From Epsilonproteobacteria bacterium (ex Lamellibrachia satsuma) (GTDB lineage: Bacteria > Campylobacterota > Campylobacteria > Campylobacterales > Sulfurovaceae), in contig JQIX01000046.1 in NCBI GenBank assembly GCA_003934925.1, positions 1 through 64,000 on the forward strand: a DNA stretch of 64,000 bases, in the 5' to 3' direction. The notes under the pieces are model-generated. The model saw only the letters and a list, made by a program, of their open reading frames with translations. It was not told the DNA's origin and ran no database searches. Position numbers and translations under genes: made by a program. Positions 25,243 through 34,290 of the stretch are shown piece after piece (within the stretch, counting starts at the first letter, position 1; each line of letters begins with the position of its first letter).

Positions 25243-26010
25243 ATGGCAAAAGTTGGTATTGTAGGAAGTACGGGTAGAATGGGTGCACACCTTATTAAAA
25301 ATGTACTAGAGGAAGAAGGATTGGAACTGGCGGCATTGCATGTCTATGATGAATTGAATACAGATGTCCCTTCAAGTGTATTTATCACAAACAGTATGAG
25401 TGCTCTGCTGGAGCATTGTGATGTGGTCATAGACTTTTCTGCACCTGTGGCAACGCAGGAGCTTTGTGAAGAGGCATTAAAAAACCCGACTGCATTGGTG
25501 ATCGCAACAACCGGATTTACGGCGCATCAGCAGAATCTTCTGACAGAATCTTCTGAAGCGATGCCTGTACTTTATGCATCAAATATGTCAGCAGGTATAG
25601 CTCTTTTAAAGCAGCTTGTTGAACGTGTATCTGCAACACTCAAAGATTTCGATATCGAAATTGTTGAACAACACCACAGACATAAGGTAGATGCACCGAG
25701 TGGTACAGCGTTGACACTGGGCGAGTTTGCGGCGAAAGGCCGTGGATTGAATCTGGAGGATGTGCGGGTAAGTGGACGTGATGGACAGATCGGTGCAAGA
25801 ACAAAAGATGAGATAGCAGTGATGGCATTGCGTGGTGGTGACATTGTGGGTCGCCATACGGTAGGTTTTTATAATGATGGTGAATTTCTGGAACTTAACC
25901 ATACAGCAACCAGCAGAGAGACCTTCTCTAAAGGTGCCATCAGAGCGGCGAAATGGCTGGTAGACCAGGAAGCCGGCCTCTATTCGATCAATGACTGTTT
26001 AGGAATATAA
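25243..26010 (+). CDS. dapB: 4-hydroxy-tetrahydrodipicolinate reductase
   Basis: Lysine/diaminopimelate pathway reductase. The nucleotide-binding motif GIVGSTGRMG is at residues 5-14 and the catalytic EQHHRHKVDAPSGTAL stretch is near 142-157. Length 255 aa. An in-frame TTG at 25231 would add four residues but has the AAGGA directly against it. The ATG at 25243 fits the family N-terminus. It follows trxB and runs 1 nt short of purF. Confidence 0.94.
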   Translation: MAKVGIVGSTGRMGAHLIKNVLEEEGLELAALHVYDELNTDVPSSVFITNSMSALLEHCDVVIDFSAPVATQELCEEALKNPTALVIATTGFTAHQQNLLTESSEAMPVLYASNMSAGIALLKQLVERVSATLKDFDIEIVEQHHRHKVDAPSGTALTLGEFAAKGRGLNLEDVRVSGRDGQIGARTKDEIAVMALRGGDIVGRHTVGFYNDGEFLELNHTATSRETFSKGAIRAAKWLVDQEAGLYSINDCLGI

Positions 26011-26011
26011 T

Positions 26012-27382
26012 ATGTGTGCAATAGTTGGTGTGTTCGGTGTAAAAAAGGCGTCTACGGTAGCGTATTATTCACTATTTTCCATGCAGCATCGCGGACAGGA
26101 GTCTACAGGTATCTCTGTAGCAAATGATGATCGTATCTCTGTCTATAAAAAACGCGGGATGGTTGCAGATGTTTTTTCACAAGAAACCTTGGATAGCATG
26201 AAGGGATGCTGTGCAGTAGGGCACAACCGTTACTCTACCGCAGGCAGTGAATCTACCGGTGATTCACAGCCCGTATTTGCAAAATACAAGTTGGGTGAAA
26301 TATCCGTAGTGCATAATGGCAATCTTGTTAACAAGCAGGAAGTAAGAGATGAACTCATTGCCAAAGGAGCTATTTTCCAAACGGATATGGATACAGAAAA
26401 TATTATACATCTTATAGCAAAATCCCAAAAGGATTCTCTGGTTGACCGCATCAAAGATATGCTTACAAGGATCGAAGGTGCATACTGTCTGGCGATCCAA
26501 AGTCGTTCTAAAATGTTCGTGATCCGTGACCGTTTTGGTATTCGTCCACTCTCTTTGGGTAAATTCAAAGATGGCGGATATATCGTAGCGAGTGAGACTT
26601 GTGCTTTAGATCTTGTCGGTGCCAAGTTCGTTAGGGATGTAAAACCTGGAGAGATGTTGACATTTGAAGAGGGTAAAGAGCCTTATTCTGAGCAGATATT
26701 TGAACCGGATTACCATCCATGTGCTTTTGAATATATCTATTTTGCAAGACCTGACTCTATCATTGATGGAAAAAATATCTATCAGGCACGTTTGGAAATG
26801 GGAAGAAGATTGGCTCAGGAGACACCTGCCCAAGTCGATCTGGTACTGCCGGTGCCTGACAGTGGTGTTGCGGCGGCTAAAGGTTATGCAGAAGGGCTTG
26901 GCGTACCTTTTGAGATGGGAATCGTACGTAACCACTATGTAGGACGTACCTTCATAGAACCAACACAGGAGATCCGTGATCTGAAAGTAAAACTGAAACT
27001 GTCACCGATCAAACATTTGATCAAGGGAAAGAGAATTGCCATTATCGATGATTCACTGGTGCGTGGTACTACGTCTACTCAGATAGTAAAGATGCTGCTT
27101 GATGCCGGTGCAAAAGAGGTGCATATGCGTATTGCGGCACCCGAGATAAAATATCCATGCCGTTACGGGATCGATACCCCTACGCAGGCTGAATTGATCT
27201 CGGCTAATTTTACTGTAGATGAAATTGCTGACAAGATAGGTGCCACATCCTTAGGTTTTCTTTCTGTTGAAGGGTTAATTGAATCTTTGGGGAGTGAAAG
27301 AAACTATTCACTGGTAAGTTTTGACGGGAATTATTTTGCAGGCGGGAATGCAAACAGTCTGGGATGTGCCGGAGGGTGCTAG
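26012..27382 (+). CDS. purF: amidophosphoribosyltransferase
   Basis: First committed enzyme of purine synthesis. The N-terminal nucleophile C2 follows the initiator Met (MCAIVGVFG), so it matures by Met removal without a propeptide. The glutaminase half has HRGQESTG and the phosphoribosyl half has the PRPP motif AIIDDSLVRGTTS near residue 345. Length 456 aa. The tail is cysteine-rich (GCAGGC). Confidence 0.95.
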   Translation: MCAIVGVFGVKKASTVAYYSLFSMQHRGQESTGISVANDDRISVYKKRGMVADVFSQETLDSMKGCCAVGHNRYSTAGSESTGDSQPVFAKYKLGEISVVHNGNLVNKQEVRDELIAKGAIFQTDMDTENIIHLIAKSQKDSLVDRIKDMLTRIEGAYCLAIQSRSKMFVIRDRFGIRPLSLGKFKDGGYIVASETCALDLVGAKFVRDVKPGEMLTFEEGKEPYSEQIFEPDYHPCAFEYIYFARPDSIIDGKNIYQARLEMGRRLAQETPAQVDLVLPVPDSGVAAAKGYAEGLGVPFEMGIVRNHYVGRTFIEPTQEIRDLKVKLKLSPIKHLIKGKRIAIIDDSLVRGTTSTQIVKMLLDAGAKEVHMRIAAPEIKYPCRYGIDTPTQAELISANFTVDEIADKIGATSLGFLSVEGLIESLGSERNYSLVSFDGNYFAGGNANSLGCAGGC

Positions 27383-27389
27383 CTTTTTA

Positions 27390-27423
27390 TTGTAGTTCGG
27401 GGTATCCCTGCCCCGATCTACAA
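27390..27423. terminator. bidirectional hairpin between purF and hisIE
   Basis: TTGTAG...CGGGG pairs with CCCCG...CTACAA around TATCCCTG. It lies between convergent genes and would serve both. Its TGTAG/GGGG framework resembles the dispersed repeat at 28127 and 59730. Confidence 0.65.
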
Positions 27424-27440
27424 AATCATGGATAAATTCG

Positions 27441-28106
27441 TTACTTTTTTCTATTCTCTTTTTCCGTAATCCCTGACATACCAAAACGTCTTGCCAATTC
27501 CTGTTTGACACGGTCAGGAGATATCTCTCTGTAACCAAGCCCTACCAGAGTATGGTAGAGCAGGTCTGCAGATTCGTAGATAACCTGTTCGTCACTCTCT
27601 TCGTCAATGGCTACACATACTTCATCTGCTTCTTCACGGATCTTACTGAGCATCAGTTCTTTGTCATCGAGAAGTTTCTTTGTCCATGATTTTGCCGCTT
27701 CAGGTGCATTTTTGCGTTCTAAAATTGTATGGTAAAGTGTATCTACTACGCCATAGATGGCATCGGTATCTACTTCTTTATCCAGAATAATCTTGTTTTG
27801 CAGTACTGAAGTGAAGAAACAGCTTTTTCTTCCTGTATGACAGGCTACACCATTTTGCTTGATCTTCAATATAACAGTATCAGCATCACAATCAAGCAGT
27901 ACATCTTTGATCTCCTGCGTATGCCCGGAACTCTCGCCTTTTTTCCAGATACGCTGTTTGCTTCTGCTGAAGTAGTGCGCATATCCCGTAGAAAGTGTTA
28001 AGTCATAGGCTTCTTCATTCATGTAGGCAAGCATCAGGACTTCATTGGTATTTGCATCTTGTGCTATAGCAGGGATAAGGGGGGTTTTGTTCCAGTTTAT
28101 GTTCAT
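27441..28106 (-). CDS. hisIE: bifunctional phosphoribosyl-AMP cyclohydrolase/phosphoribosyl-ATP pyrophosphatase
   Basis: Fusion of two histidine-pathway steps. HisI is N-terminal, with the metal cysteines in LLDCDADT and GVACHTGRKSCFF. HisE is C-terminal (about 125-221), with the MazG-like KIREEADEV motif. The order I then E is the common one. The ATG at 28106 has GGAGAA six bases ahead, so the longer frame from 28136 is rejected. Length 221 aa. Confidence 0.95.
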   Translation of the reverse strand: MNINWNKTPLIPAIAQDANTNEVLMLAYMNEEAYDLTLSTGYAHYFSRSKQRIWKKGESSGHTQEIKDVLLDCDADTVILKIKQNGVACHTGRKSCFFTSVLQNKIILDKEVDTDAIYGVVDTLYHTILERKNAPEAAKSWTKKLLDDKELMLSKIREEADEVCVAIDEESDEQVIYESADLLYHTLVGLGYREISPDRVKQELARRFGMSGITEKENRKK

Positions 28107-28126
28107 GTTAATTTCTCCGGATAAGA

Positions 28127-28192
28127 GGGCAACCACAAGGGATTGCCCCTACATATGTCAATGTTTTGTAGGGGTGCCCCTTGGCGGGTACC
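28127..28192. repeat. inverted pair of dispersed GGGG-type repeat units
   Basis: A 27-bp unit at 28127-28153 is the exact reverse complement of 59730-59756. A second, diverged unit in the opposite sense follows at 28167-28192. The two share TGTAGGGG and face each other, so the whole could fold into a large hairpin. This looks like a REP-type intergenic repeat. Confidence 0.75.
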
Positions 28193-28203
28193 TATTTATG
28201 TTT

Positions 28204-29304
28204 TTATTGTTGTGCAGAAATGGTTTTCTGCTCTTTGCTCTTTGCATCTACCCAGATGTTCGGTACTGCACCGCCGGGTGTCAGGAAGATTTGAGCATCT
28301 TTGTTGACTTTGAGTGCTTCGTTGAACTTGGCTTGAGTTTTGATCTGCTCAAGCTGGATAAGCTCTGGTGTTAATGAATCCGAGATCAGTTTGTTTGCTT
28401 TTGCCTGTTCTTGTGCTTCGATACGAATCTTGTCTGCTTCACCCTGTGCTTCAATACGGTTCTTTTCAGCAACACCGCGTGCTACTTCTGCTGCTTTTTG
28501 TGCCTGTTGTTTTGCTTTTTCTTTTTCCTGCTCAGCAATGGTAACATCCTGCTTCGCTGCCTGTACCTGTTCTATCTTTTCTTTGATTTTTGGAGGAAGA
28601 ACGATATTTCTAAGTTCTACGGAAGAGAGTATTACAGGCTGGCTTGGCAATGCTTCCACTCTTTGTCTTACTTTGGTTTGGATGGCTGAAGCGATTTCGT
28701 TTCTCATTTCCGGGAGCTGCTCCGCAGTATACTGACCTACCACATCACGTACGACTTCTCTTACTTTGGAGTTAATAATCTTCTCTTCCCAGCTTGCACC
28801 CCATTTTTCTATGGTGGCAGGTGCGGATTCTGCTTTAAGGCTATACTGTACTGCAAGGTCAATGTTTACTGTTAAACCTCTTTTATCCAGTACAGAGATG
28901 GCTCTGTTTCTTCTCAGTCCACCTTCGAATCCTCTATATTTATCACCAAGTTCACTTGTCACATCATTACTGTAGGTAATGAGTCTGATACGTGTGTTTA
29001 CAGGGATGATTTTTTGAAACATCGGAATATAAAAGTGAAGACCAGCTTTAAGTGGCTCTTGTTCAAATTTCCCTGTCGTTACTTTGATGCCTACCTCACC
29101 TGAATTGATGATAGTAAATGGTTTGAAAATGAAGAAGGCAAATGCAATGGCTGCAATAAGAATAAGCCATACAGGTATACTTTTTGGCATATTGTTGAAA
29201 GGGCTCTCAAAATTGCTTCCTCCGCCACGATTGGTATTGTTAGTGTTATTAGAGCTGTTACTTGGCTTTTTCTTCTTGAAATAGTCGTTCATGTCTGCTG
29301 GCAT
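28204..29304 (-). CDS. prohibitin/SPFH (Band 7) family membrane protein
   Basis: Membrane protein of 366 aa. A polar Asn/Ser-rich start is followed by one membrane helix at about residues 42-62. The SPFH domain (about 68-260; EVGIKVTTGKFEQEPLKAGLH) comes next, and then an Ala/Glu/Gln-rich coiled coil to about 320. This is the HflK/prohibitin layout; HflK/C complexes control the FtsH protease. Only one member is present here. AAAAGGA six bases ahead supports the start. Confidence 0.85.
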   Translation of the reverse strand: MPADMNDYFKKKKPSNSSNNTNNTNRGGGSNFESPFNNMPKSIPVWLILIAAIAFAFFIFKPFTIINSGEVGIKVTTGKFEQEPLKAGLHFYIPMFQKIIPVNTRIRLITYSNDVTSELGDKYRGFEGGLRRNRAISVLDKRGLTVNIDLAVQYSLKAESAPATIEKWGASWEEKIINSKVREVVRDVVGQYTAEQLPEMRNEIASAIQTKVRQRVEALPSQPVILSSVELRNIVLPPKIKEKIEQVQAAKQDVTIAEQEKEKAKQQAQKAAEVARGVAEKNRIEAQGEADKIRIEAQEQAKANKLISDSLTPELIQLEQIKTQAKFNEALKVNKDAQIFLTPGGAVPNIWVDAKSKEQKTISAQQ

Positions 29305-29344
29305 AGCATTCCTTTTGGTGTTAGTTTTCTCTATTTATTTATTG

Positions 29345-30259
29345 TTAAATATAGGTTAGATAGTGTTTGTATTTTTCATTTCTACCAAAAACGACATCAA
29401 AATAAGCACTTTGAAGCTGTTTTGTCATCGGTCCTCTTTCTCCGTTGCCGATAACTCTATGGTCGAGTGAATTGATCGGTGTCACTTCTGCTGCGGTTCC
29501 GGTAAAAAATGCTTCATCACAGATATATATCTCATCTCTGGTGATATTTCTTCGTTCTATTGGTATATTGGCATCTTTTGCAAGTTCCAGAACGGTTTCC
29601 TGTGTGATAGATTCCAGAGAATTGTCATTTGGTGGTGAGATCAAAACACCGTCTCTTACGATAAAAAGGCACTCTCCTGTTCCCTCTGCGGCAAAACCGT
29701 TTTCGTCAAGCATGAGTGCTTCCTCGAAACCATTTTCGATTGCTTCATATTTGGCCATTTGGCTGTTGAGGTAGTTGGCTGCTGCTTTGGCTTTGCCAAA
29801 AGTAGAACGGTTTGGGTTTCGTGTAATAGATGAGGTACAAACCTTGATACCCTTCTCAAGGCCTTCATCACCGAGATAAGCTCCCCACTCCCATGCGGCA
29901 ATTGCTGTTCTCACAGGAGCTTTGACATGATGTACTCCCATCTGTCCATATCCTAAGAAGATGAGAGGCCTCATGTATACATTTTCTGTAAAACCATTGC
30001 TTCTGAGTACCTCGATATGTGCCTGTTTTACTGTCTCATAATCCATATTTGGTTTGATCGCAACAATTTTGGCAGAGTTATAAAGTCGCTTACAGTGATC
30101 ATCCAGTCTGAAAATTGCCAGGCCATCTTCAGTATGATATGCCCTGGTCCCCTCAAAAACAGCATTTCCATAGTGTACTGTATGTGTAAGAATATGAACT
30201 TTGGCATCTTTCCAATCTATCAATTTGCCATCCATCCAAATATATTTTGCTTCATTCAT
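29345..30259 (-). CDS. ilvE: branched-chain amino acid aminotransferase
   Basis: Fold type IV PLP aminotransferase of 304 aa for Leu, Ile and Val. Family pieces are KYIWMDGKLIDWKDAKVHIL at the N-terminus, HYGNAVFEGTRAY, the lysine region near 155 (AKAAANYLNSQMAK) and FFTGTAAEVTPI. GGAG lies eight bases ahead of the ATG at 30259. That GGAG sits inside the longer frame from 30277, which is therefore less likely. Confidence 0.94.
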   Translation of the reverse strand: MNEAKYIWMDGKLIDWKDAKVHILTHTVHYGNAVFEGTRAYHTEDGLAIFRLDDHCKRLYNSAKIVAIKPNMDYETVKQAHIEVLRSNGFTENVYMRPLIFLGYGQMGVHHVKAPVRTAIAAWEWGAYLGDEGLEKGIKVCTSSITRNPNRSTFGKAKAAANYLNSQMAKYEAIENGFEEALMLDENGFAAEGTGECLFIVRDGVLISPPNDNSLESITQETVLELAKDANIPIERRNITRDEIYICDEAFFTGTAAEVTPINSLDHRVIGNGERGPMTKQLQSAYFDVVFGRNEKYKHYLTYI

Positions 30260-30333
30260 TGTTATACTCCAAGACATCTAGGTAGATGTTAAAATTAATG
30301 AATTATTTTAGCCAAATTGTTGTTAATAGTCGG

Positions 30334-30522
30334 TTATGCAAATCGAAGGAAAAGACCGATCATGAGAGCAAGAAGTATGGTTGTAGAGATGAGAAGAGGA
30401 TTATGCCATTTTTCAGGAACATCAAATCTGTCTTCTACCCATTCGATGATCTTCATGGAAGGAAATGCCACAAAGACCAGCATTACAATGGAAAAAACAA
30501 GTGTAAGTACAATATTAAGCAT
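30334..30522 (-). CDS. small two-helix membrane protein
   Basis: A 62-aa protein with two hydrophobic helices (about residues 3-21 and 42-60) joined by a charged loop (KIIEWVEDRFDVPEKWHN). It starts 3 nt after the stop of the gene at 30526, so the two form a unit. I do not recognise it. Confidence 0.6.
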   Translation of the reverse strand: MLNIVLTLVFSIVMLVFVAFPSMKIIEWVEDRFDVPEKWHNPLLISTTILLALMIGLFLRFA

Positions 30523-30525
30523 AAA

Positions 30526-30909
30526 TCATATTCCATAGTAGCGATGTATAAAATCGATCTCTTTTTGATTTTGAAGAGGCAGAGTTGAGAGTTGTGAGCT
30601 GTTATTATCCAAGATAATGAGCATATTGTTCTCCATTTTAAGATGCTTTTTCCCCCACTCTTTTTCAAGCCGTTCAAACTCTTTAAAGAGGGTCATATTG
30701 TTAGGTTTTTCTTTAAATTCAGGATCTTCTTTATTCATGATCTGCAGTCCGCCAAATCGCTTTTCAAGATAGTAGGGGCTGTATTGTTTCACTGTTTTAT
30801 AGACACGTGCATTTTTTGAACTGGGTTTACTTTGCATAAAAGCATCCAGACCAAAGAGTAAAAAGCCCAGGAAGAGTGCTATAGGAAGATATTTTTTAAG
30901 GGAATTCAT
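30526..30909 (-). CDS. membrane-anchored hypothetical protein
   Basis: A 127-aa protein with one N-terminal hydrophobic helix (about residues 7-24) acting as signal or anchor. A polar periplasmic domain with no cysteine follows, rich in Lys, Glu and Asn. No known motif is visible. It shares an operon with the small membrane protein at 30334. Confidence 0.6.
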   Translation of the reverse strand: MNSLKKYLPIALFLGFLLFGLDAFMQSKPSSKNARVYKTVKQYSPYYLEKRFGGLQIMNKEDPEFKEKPNNMTLFKEFERLEKEWGKKHLKMENNMLIILDNNSSQLSTLPLQNQKEIDFIHRYYGI

Positions 30910-30963
30910 TTATGGCCTCGTAATTAATTTATGTTAGTATAGAGCCTTTTGACTGAAAATCGC

Positions 30964-30977
30964 TTGATGAATATCAA
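30964..30977. promoter_or_regulatory. FNR/DNR-type operator upstream of the gene at 31066
   Basis: A perfect TTGAT-GAAT-ATCAA palindrome. The -10 candidate TACCAT (31000-31005) begins 22 nt after it. This is the first copy of the motif on the border of the denitrification island. Confidence 0.75.
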
Positions 30978-31065
30978 TAGCCTCAATGCTAAACTGTGTT
31001 ACCATATGTACAATCCGGATCCCGGAGTAAAATAATATTTCAATATTTAGATCAGAGGCATATTA

Positions 31066-31434
31066 ATGATGAAAAATTTTTTATATCTTGAAGGTGCATA
31101 CCTTATATTGGGTGCCATTATACTTCTCATAACACTTTTTGTGACTACAAGACCTTTTATGTCAAAAGGGGCAGTTAAAAAAGGACTTTTTTGGGTTACT
31201 TTGGTCATTGCCATCATGGTGGGTGCGCATTACAGGATAACTGTTAACAGAATGGAAGCGGTCAAAACAGCATTTGAACAGGATAAGCCTATTATCTGTG
31301 AGAGTAGAATGCAACGAAAAGTAGCACAGAGTGTAAATATTCAAAAATCCAAGGATTGGGCTTTAGAAGGAGACAATTTTGTTTCACCTTACTATTCAAG
31401 ACCTTTCTTTTCTGCACGATGTATCGTAAAATAG
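31066..31434 (+). CDS. two-helix membrane protein with a C-terminal soluble domain
   Basis: A 122-aa protein with hydrophobic helices at about residues 7-27 and 41-57. A soluble tail follows with two cysteines (IICESRMQ near 79 and SARCIVK at the end) that could pair if periplasmic. The family is unknown to me. A perfect FNR/DNR-type site 90 nt upstream places it with the nitrogen-oxide genes. Confidence 0.65.
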   Translation: MMKNFLYLEGAYLILGAIILLITLFVTTRPFMSKGAVKKGLFWVTLVIAIMVGAHYRITVNRMEAVKTAFEQDKPIICESRMQRKVAQSVNIQKSKDWALEGDNFVSPYYSRPFFSARCIVK

Positions 31435-31528
31435 TACTTTTGTAATATAATTATAATTTTTTCTTTTAAAATCATAATATAATTTTATTTAATATAGATA
31501 GTAAAAGTTATGATTTTTATCTATTTTC

Positions 31529-31542
31529 TTGATATATGTCAA
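31529..31542. promoter_or_regulatory. FNR/DNR-type operator of the nor operon
   Basis: TTGAT-ATAT-GTCAA within the longer near-palindrome CTTGATATATGTCAAG. CATAAT at 31565-31570 lies 22 nt downstream as the -10. Confidence 0.8.
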
Positions 31543-31628
31543 GTTCATTTCAGTTCTAAACTGTCATAATACTTCTATGCTCTAGGGCTTTGAACCTTTA
31601 GTAAATAGATATTTAGCAGGAGATACAT

Positions 31629-31985
31629 ATGATGGGAACGTTGGTAATTCGACCGGAGATTGCGGTAGATCAATTCTTACCGATCTTTATAGAATCAACA
31701 CTTGTGCTTGTATTTGGGGTGGGATATGCAGCGATCATAACTCTTTCCAAAATGGGTTACTTTTCCAAAAAATGGATGCCTGTAGGATATCTGTTTTGGG
31801 CATTACAAACTTATTTCTTATATGATTTTTCTGTTCTTATTCAGAGTAACCATTTTACTTTAAAAGTAATGATGGTTACAATGGTAGCGTATCTCTTTAT
31901 CCCTCACCTCTATTTTTATTTGATAAGTGCAGCGGATGAGCGTTACGAAGATACAGACGATATCATGCAGGATACAAATAAATAA
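31629..31985 (+). CDS. nor-operon membrane protein, unknown function
   Basis: A 118-aa protein with three or four hydrophobic segments and an acidic C-terminal tail. No heme or copper motif is obvious. It lies between a strong FNR/DNR-type promoter and norC. The NorE or NorF subunits of other denitrifiers occupy similar places, but I see no clear similarity. GCAGGAG precedes the start. Confidence 0.65.
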   Translation: MMGTLVIRPEIAVDQFLPIFIESTLVLVFGVGYAAIITLSKMGYFSKKWMPVGYLFWALQTYFLYDFSVLIQSNHFTLKVMMVTMVAYLFIPHLYFYLISAADERYEDTDDIMQDTNK

Positions 31986-32115
31986 GTATGTTTTGTGGAC
32001 AAAACATCAATGCGACCAGTCGCATGAGCCAACTGCCGAAGTTATTGCAGTATATACCTTTAGGTATGACTCAGCGTCAGTGTAGCTTTGTTGGACTTTG
32101 TTCAAAAAGCGTCTT
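31986..32115 (+). repeat. hairpin-rich intergenic element before norC
   Basis: Short stems follow each other: TTTTGT/ACAAAA, ATGCGAC/GTCGCAT and TATACC/GGTAT(A). An element at 59757-59830 has the same order of parts: a -AGTCG- hairpin, then CTGCCGAAG, then an AGCTTTG stretch. It may be a processing site between the first nor-operon gene and norC. Confidence 0.45.
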
Positions 32116-32136
32116 ATAAACAAAAAAGGAGGACAC

Positions 32137-32808
32137 ATGGCTAACAAAAATGTTTCGGTTTGGACAAGTATTCCATTCTGGCGTCGTTCTGCGGCATGGG
32201 TAACAGGATTTGCAACTATTTTGCTTATCTGGCTTACGTTTGATACGCTTGGACAGATCACGATGGGTACGGATGCAGACCTGAAGAATGGGGTAGACAA
32301 GAGAGTGCCGGCAGCAACGGTTATCAATTATAAAATTGATTATAAAATGAGTACAAAAAGAGGGCATGAGGTACCGGTTATCGGTGGAAAGCAGCTATTT
32401 TTTGGAAAAGAGTGGAGCGCTAAAGAAGCAGCAGACCTGTTACACCTTGGAAAGCTTACTTCCCAGGCAAAAAACTGTATGAACTGTCATACGCTTTTAG
32501 GAAATGGAGCATACTATGCACCTGATCTTACAAAAGCCTGGTTGGATCCTGCATGGCAAAATGGCGGACCATTACAGGGTATGACAGGAAAAAATACAGT
32601 AGAAGAGGCAATGGCTGAATTCTTGCAGCATCCTTCTCAATATCCTACACATGCACGTATGATGCCAAATCTTGGAATTACTGCGGATGAAGCAAAAGGA
32701 TTGGTAGCTTTCCTCAAGCATATGAGTAGTATCGACACCAACGGTTTCCCAAGAAACTTCTCGAAAACTGTTGATCAATTCAAATCAGGAGGCACAAATG
32801 CTCACTAG
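32137..32808 (+). CDS. norC: nitric oxide reductase cytochrome c subunit
   Basis: NorC feeds electrons to NorB. It is membrane-anchored by one helix at about residues 18-36 and has one heme site, CMNCH from residue 114, in the family context CMNCHTLLGNGAYYAPDLTKAW. Length 223 aa. The start at 32137 has a full AGGAGG. An upstream in-frame ATG at 32098 has none. It overlaps norB by 11 nt. Confidence 0.94.
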   Translation: MANKNVSVWTSIPFWRRSAAWVTGFATILLIWLTFDTLGQITMGTDADLKNGVDKRVPAATVINYKIDYKMSTKRGHEVPVIGGKQLFFGKEWSAKEAADLLHLGKLTSQAKNCMNCHTLLGNGAYYAPDLTKAWLDPAWQNGGPLQGMTGKNTVEEAMAEFLQHPSQYPTHARMMPNLGITADEAKGLVAFLKHMSSIDTNGFPRNFSKTVDQFKSGGTNAH

Positions 32809-34243
32809 TATTAAAACAAATGAATTTGCGGGCAATAAAGGTAAAGAACTGGGAATGATGTATTTCAGAGTAGCGGTTATACTCTTTGGTGCACAGCTTC
32901 TTATGGGTCTTATTGCCGCTATACAGTTCCTGGCTCCAGGGTTCTTGTTCGAACTGTTCGACTTTTCGGTAGCCAGAATGGTGCATATCAATGCACTGGT
33001 AGTCTGGATGCTTTATGCAATGATCGGTTCGGTTTACTTTATGCTCTCAGATGAGACAGGACATGAAGGTGTGGCTATCGGTCTTGGCAAGTTGGCTTTC
33101 TGGGTACTGACACTGGCAGTAACCGTAGTTGTACTTGTTTACATCTTTATTCAAGTAGGGCCTGGTAAAGAGTCTACTATCTGGCTGATCAATGAAGGTA
33201 GAGAGTATATTGAAGCACCAAGATGGGCCGATATCGGTATCGTCGTGGTCGTACTTATCTTCTATTGGAACGTTTTTGCAACCTATATGAAAGGGCAAAA
33301 AACAGGTATCATGACGGTTATGATCGCCGACTTACTTGCGCTTGCAGGTCTTTACTTGGCAGGTATGTTCTTTACAGACAACATTTCCATGGATCAATTC
33401 TGGTGGTGGTGGGTTATACACCTTTGGGTTGAAGCGACTTGGGAAGTATTTGTAGGTACACTTGCCGCGTATGCATTGATCAAGATCATTGGTGCTAAGC
33501 GTGAGATCGTTGAAATGTGGCTATGGATCGAAGTATTGATGCTGTTTGGTTCAGGTATCCTTGGTCTAGGTCACCACTACTTCTGGATCGGTACACCTGA
33601 GTACTGGTGGGAGATCGGTGCACTATTCTCAGCACTAGAGCCTGTTCCGTTGGTAGCAATGTTCGTTCATGTCCTCTATGACTGGGGTAAAGAGCAGGGT
33701 ATTGCCAAAGCTGAAGGTAAATCAGGTTCTGTAATGAACAATGGTCCTGCAATGGCATGGATCGTCACCAATGCATTTGGTAACTTCCTTGGGGCAGGTA
33801 TCTGGGGATTCTTCCATACACTGCCACAGGTAAACATTTATACGCACGGTTCACAGTTCACAGCGGCACACGGCCACCTGGCATTCTTCGGAGCCTATGC
33901 GACGATTCTTATCGGAATGTTCTACATGGGTGTACAGTATGCTTATGGTGTGAAAGTATTGAGATCAACATTCAAATCTAAAATGGGGATCTTCCTTGTT
34001 ACATTCGGTGTGGTCGGTATGACTGTTGCGTTGACGATTGCCGGTTATGAGCAGGTACTTGTAGAAAGAGCTGAACTTGGCGGTGGCTGGAGTGCATTCT
34101 TTGCAGCACAGGAATTGCCTTGGTTTGTTCAGGCTATGGTGTGGAGAGCCATTATGGGTGTAGTAACATTCGTAGGGTTTGTCTATCTTGTTTGGGATCT
34201 TCTTACTATCGGTAAGCAAGCTAAAGCGGCACAAGAAGCTTAA
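32798..34243 (+). CDS. norB: nitric oxide reductase catalytic subunit (cNOR)
   Basis: Heme-copper-superfamily NO reductase that makes N2O from NO. It is 481 aa with about 12 helices. The heme and Fe-B histidines lie in HLWVEATWEVF, GLGHHYFWIG and the late GHLAFFGAYA stretch. AGGAGG precedes the ATG at 32798, which is preferred to 32771. It has no fused N-terminal cytochrome c-like part, so it is cNOR, not qNOR. Confidence 0.96.
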   Translation: MLTSIKTNEFAGNKGKELGMMYFRVAVILFGAQLLMGLIAAIQFLAPGFLFELFDFSVARMVHINALVVWMLYAMIGSVYFMLSDETGHEGVAIGLGKLAFWVLTLAVTVVVLVYIFIQVGPGKESTIWLINEGREYIEAPRWADIGIVVVVLIFYWNVFATYMKGQKTGIMTVMIADLLALAGLYLAGMFFTDNISMDQFWWWWVIHLWVEATWEVFVGTLAAYALIKIIGAKREIVEMWLWIEVLMLFGSGILGLGHHYFWIGTPEYWWEIGALFSALEPVPLVAMFVHVLYDWGKEQGIAKAEGKSGSVMNNGPAMAWIVTNAFGNFLGAGIWGFFHTLPQVNIYTHGSQFTAAHGHLAFFGAYATILIGMFYMGVQYAYGVKVLRSTFKSKMGIFLVTFGVVGMTVALTIAGYEQVLVERAELGGGWSAFFAAQELPWFVQAMVWRAIMGVVTFVGFVYLVWDLLTIGKQAKAAQEA

Positions 34244-34251
34244 GAGAAAAA

Positions 34252-34270
34252 GGTACGGATCTTCCGTACC
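34252..34270 (+). terminator. hairpin between norB and the small downstream gene
   Basis: GGTACGG and CCGTACC pair around ATCTT. There is no U-run. It may trim or stabilise the norCB message and not end it, because a small gene follows within 21 nt. Confidence 0.55.
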
Positions 34271-34290
34271 ATATCATAAAAGGAGAAAAA

